5,510 nucleotides of DNA from positions 1-5,510 of the forward strand of contig JAPPKI010000557.1 of the NCBI GenBank assembly GCA_028820035.1, written 5' to 3'. Below the pieces are notes generated by a model. The model saw only the letters and a program-made list of their open reading frames with translations, was not told the DNA's origin and did not search any database. The DNA comes from a bacterium (GTDB lineage: Bacteria > Actinomycetota > Acidimicrobiia > Acidimicrobiales > Bin134). A program made the translations under genes and the position numbers. This document shows, one piece after another, positions 5,229 through 5,510 of this stretch (positions are counted from its first letter, which is position 1; the number at the start of each line of letters is the position of its first letter).

Positions 5229-5510
5229 AATCCGAGCCGGTCATCAGGAGTGGGACGGGCCCCCCGCAGCCAGTCCTCGGCGGCCTGCCGGGATCTGCCC
5301 TCGGCTTGCACGCCCACCAACTCCAGCAATCCTTGGCCAGTACCCATGCAGGCACCGTCCATCTGCCCTGGTGGAAGAGAACCTTCGATGGAGCGAGCCG
5401 ACCAGACCTTAAGGTTCTTGCCCCACCACGTGGTCCACCCCCCCCCCAACCCAACATTCCGATTCAACTAAACCGCAGACCCCCCCCACTCGAGGCGGAT
5501 TTACTAACGG
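5225..5510 (-). CDS. fmt: Methionyl-tRNA formyltransferase, C-terminal part, damaged sequence
   Basis: Fmt formylates the methionine on initiator tRNA. Only the C-terminal tRNA-binding (OB-like) domain is visible: WTTWWGKNLKVWSA, then GTGQGLLELVGVQAEGRSRQ and the characteristic end AAEDWLRGARPTP. The clean reading covers about 5225-5437. Beyond that the same frame still shows remnants (IRLEW and AV-stop-LNR, matching family IRLDW...AVELDR), but it contains TAG at 5470-5468, TAA at 5503-5501 and TAG at 5506-5504. Two C-runs on the plus strand (10 at 5438-5447, 8 at 5480-5487) replace the expected NPWPGA-type motif, with about four codons missing. A sequencing or assembly fault at the window end is more likely than a true pseudogene. 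The stop TGA at 5227-5225 overlaps the rsmB GTG. Confidence 0.85.

Noticed and set aside
5438..5487. C-tracts as phase-variable switches in fmt
   Set aside because: fmt is a housekeeping gene. The tracts sit at the window end with several additional stops and a missing conserved motif, so sequence error is the simpler reading.
1..5510. A novel defence, mobile or biosynthetic system
   Set aside because: Every substantial gene belongs to a recognisable housekeeping family or a conserved DUF. There are no repeats, integrase, transposase, CRISPR-like arrays or retron-like elements.

Overview
The window reads as a high-GC actinobacterial chromosome segment made of housekeeping genes. An Acidimicrobiia-like lineage is my best guess, based on the protein flavour (long-form HisG, the opening of the DUF1844 protein, the cold-shock-like protein, compact RibD and RsmB). 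This is recognition from memory, not a database result. I see no mobile element, CRISPR array, tRNA or rRNA.

Layout. At the left edge, on the minus strand, infC (translation initiation factor IF3, 161-754) is followed by rpmI (ribosomal protein L35, cut by the window edge). This is the usual infC-rpmI(-rplT) operon running out of the window. infC has no AUG, GUG or UUG upstream of its conserved N-terminus; an AUA codon with a good Shine-Dalgarno match is the best start. A 155-nt divergent region (763-917) holds the infC leader and separates it from the only plus-strand gene, a DUF1844 protein (918-1394).

The rest is a tight minus-strand cluster read right to left: fmt (3' part only), rsmB, a mogA/moaB-type molybdopterin gene, ribD, then a 90-nt gap, hisG and a small cold-shock-like gene. 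Three junctions are 4-nt stop/start overlaps (GTGA, TTGA, TTGA) and one is a 10-nt gap, so most of this cluster is probably co-transcribed and translationally coupled. The 90-nt gap before hisG holds a nested inverted repeat and a possible leaderless promoter. The last gene of the cluster converges on the DUF1844 gene with a 14-bp overlap of the coding ends.

Functionally the cluster combines initiator-tRNA formylation (fmt), 16S rRNA methylation (rsmB), molybdenum cofactor, riboflavin and histidine synthesis. These are general biosynthetic and translation roles rather than one pathway. I found no convincing new system. The most useful second looks are the infC start and leader, the hisG upstream region, the shortened RsmB and RibD domains, and the right end. 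There, two C homopolymers and several in-frame stops in fmt look like an assembly or sequencing problem.
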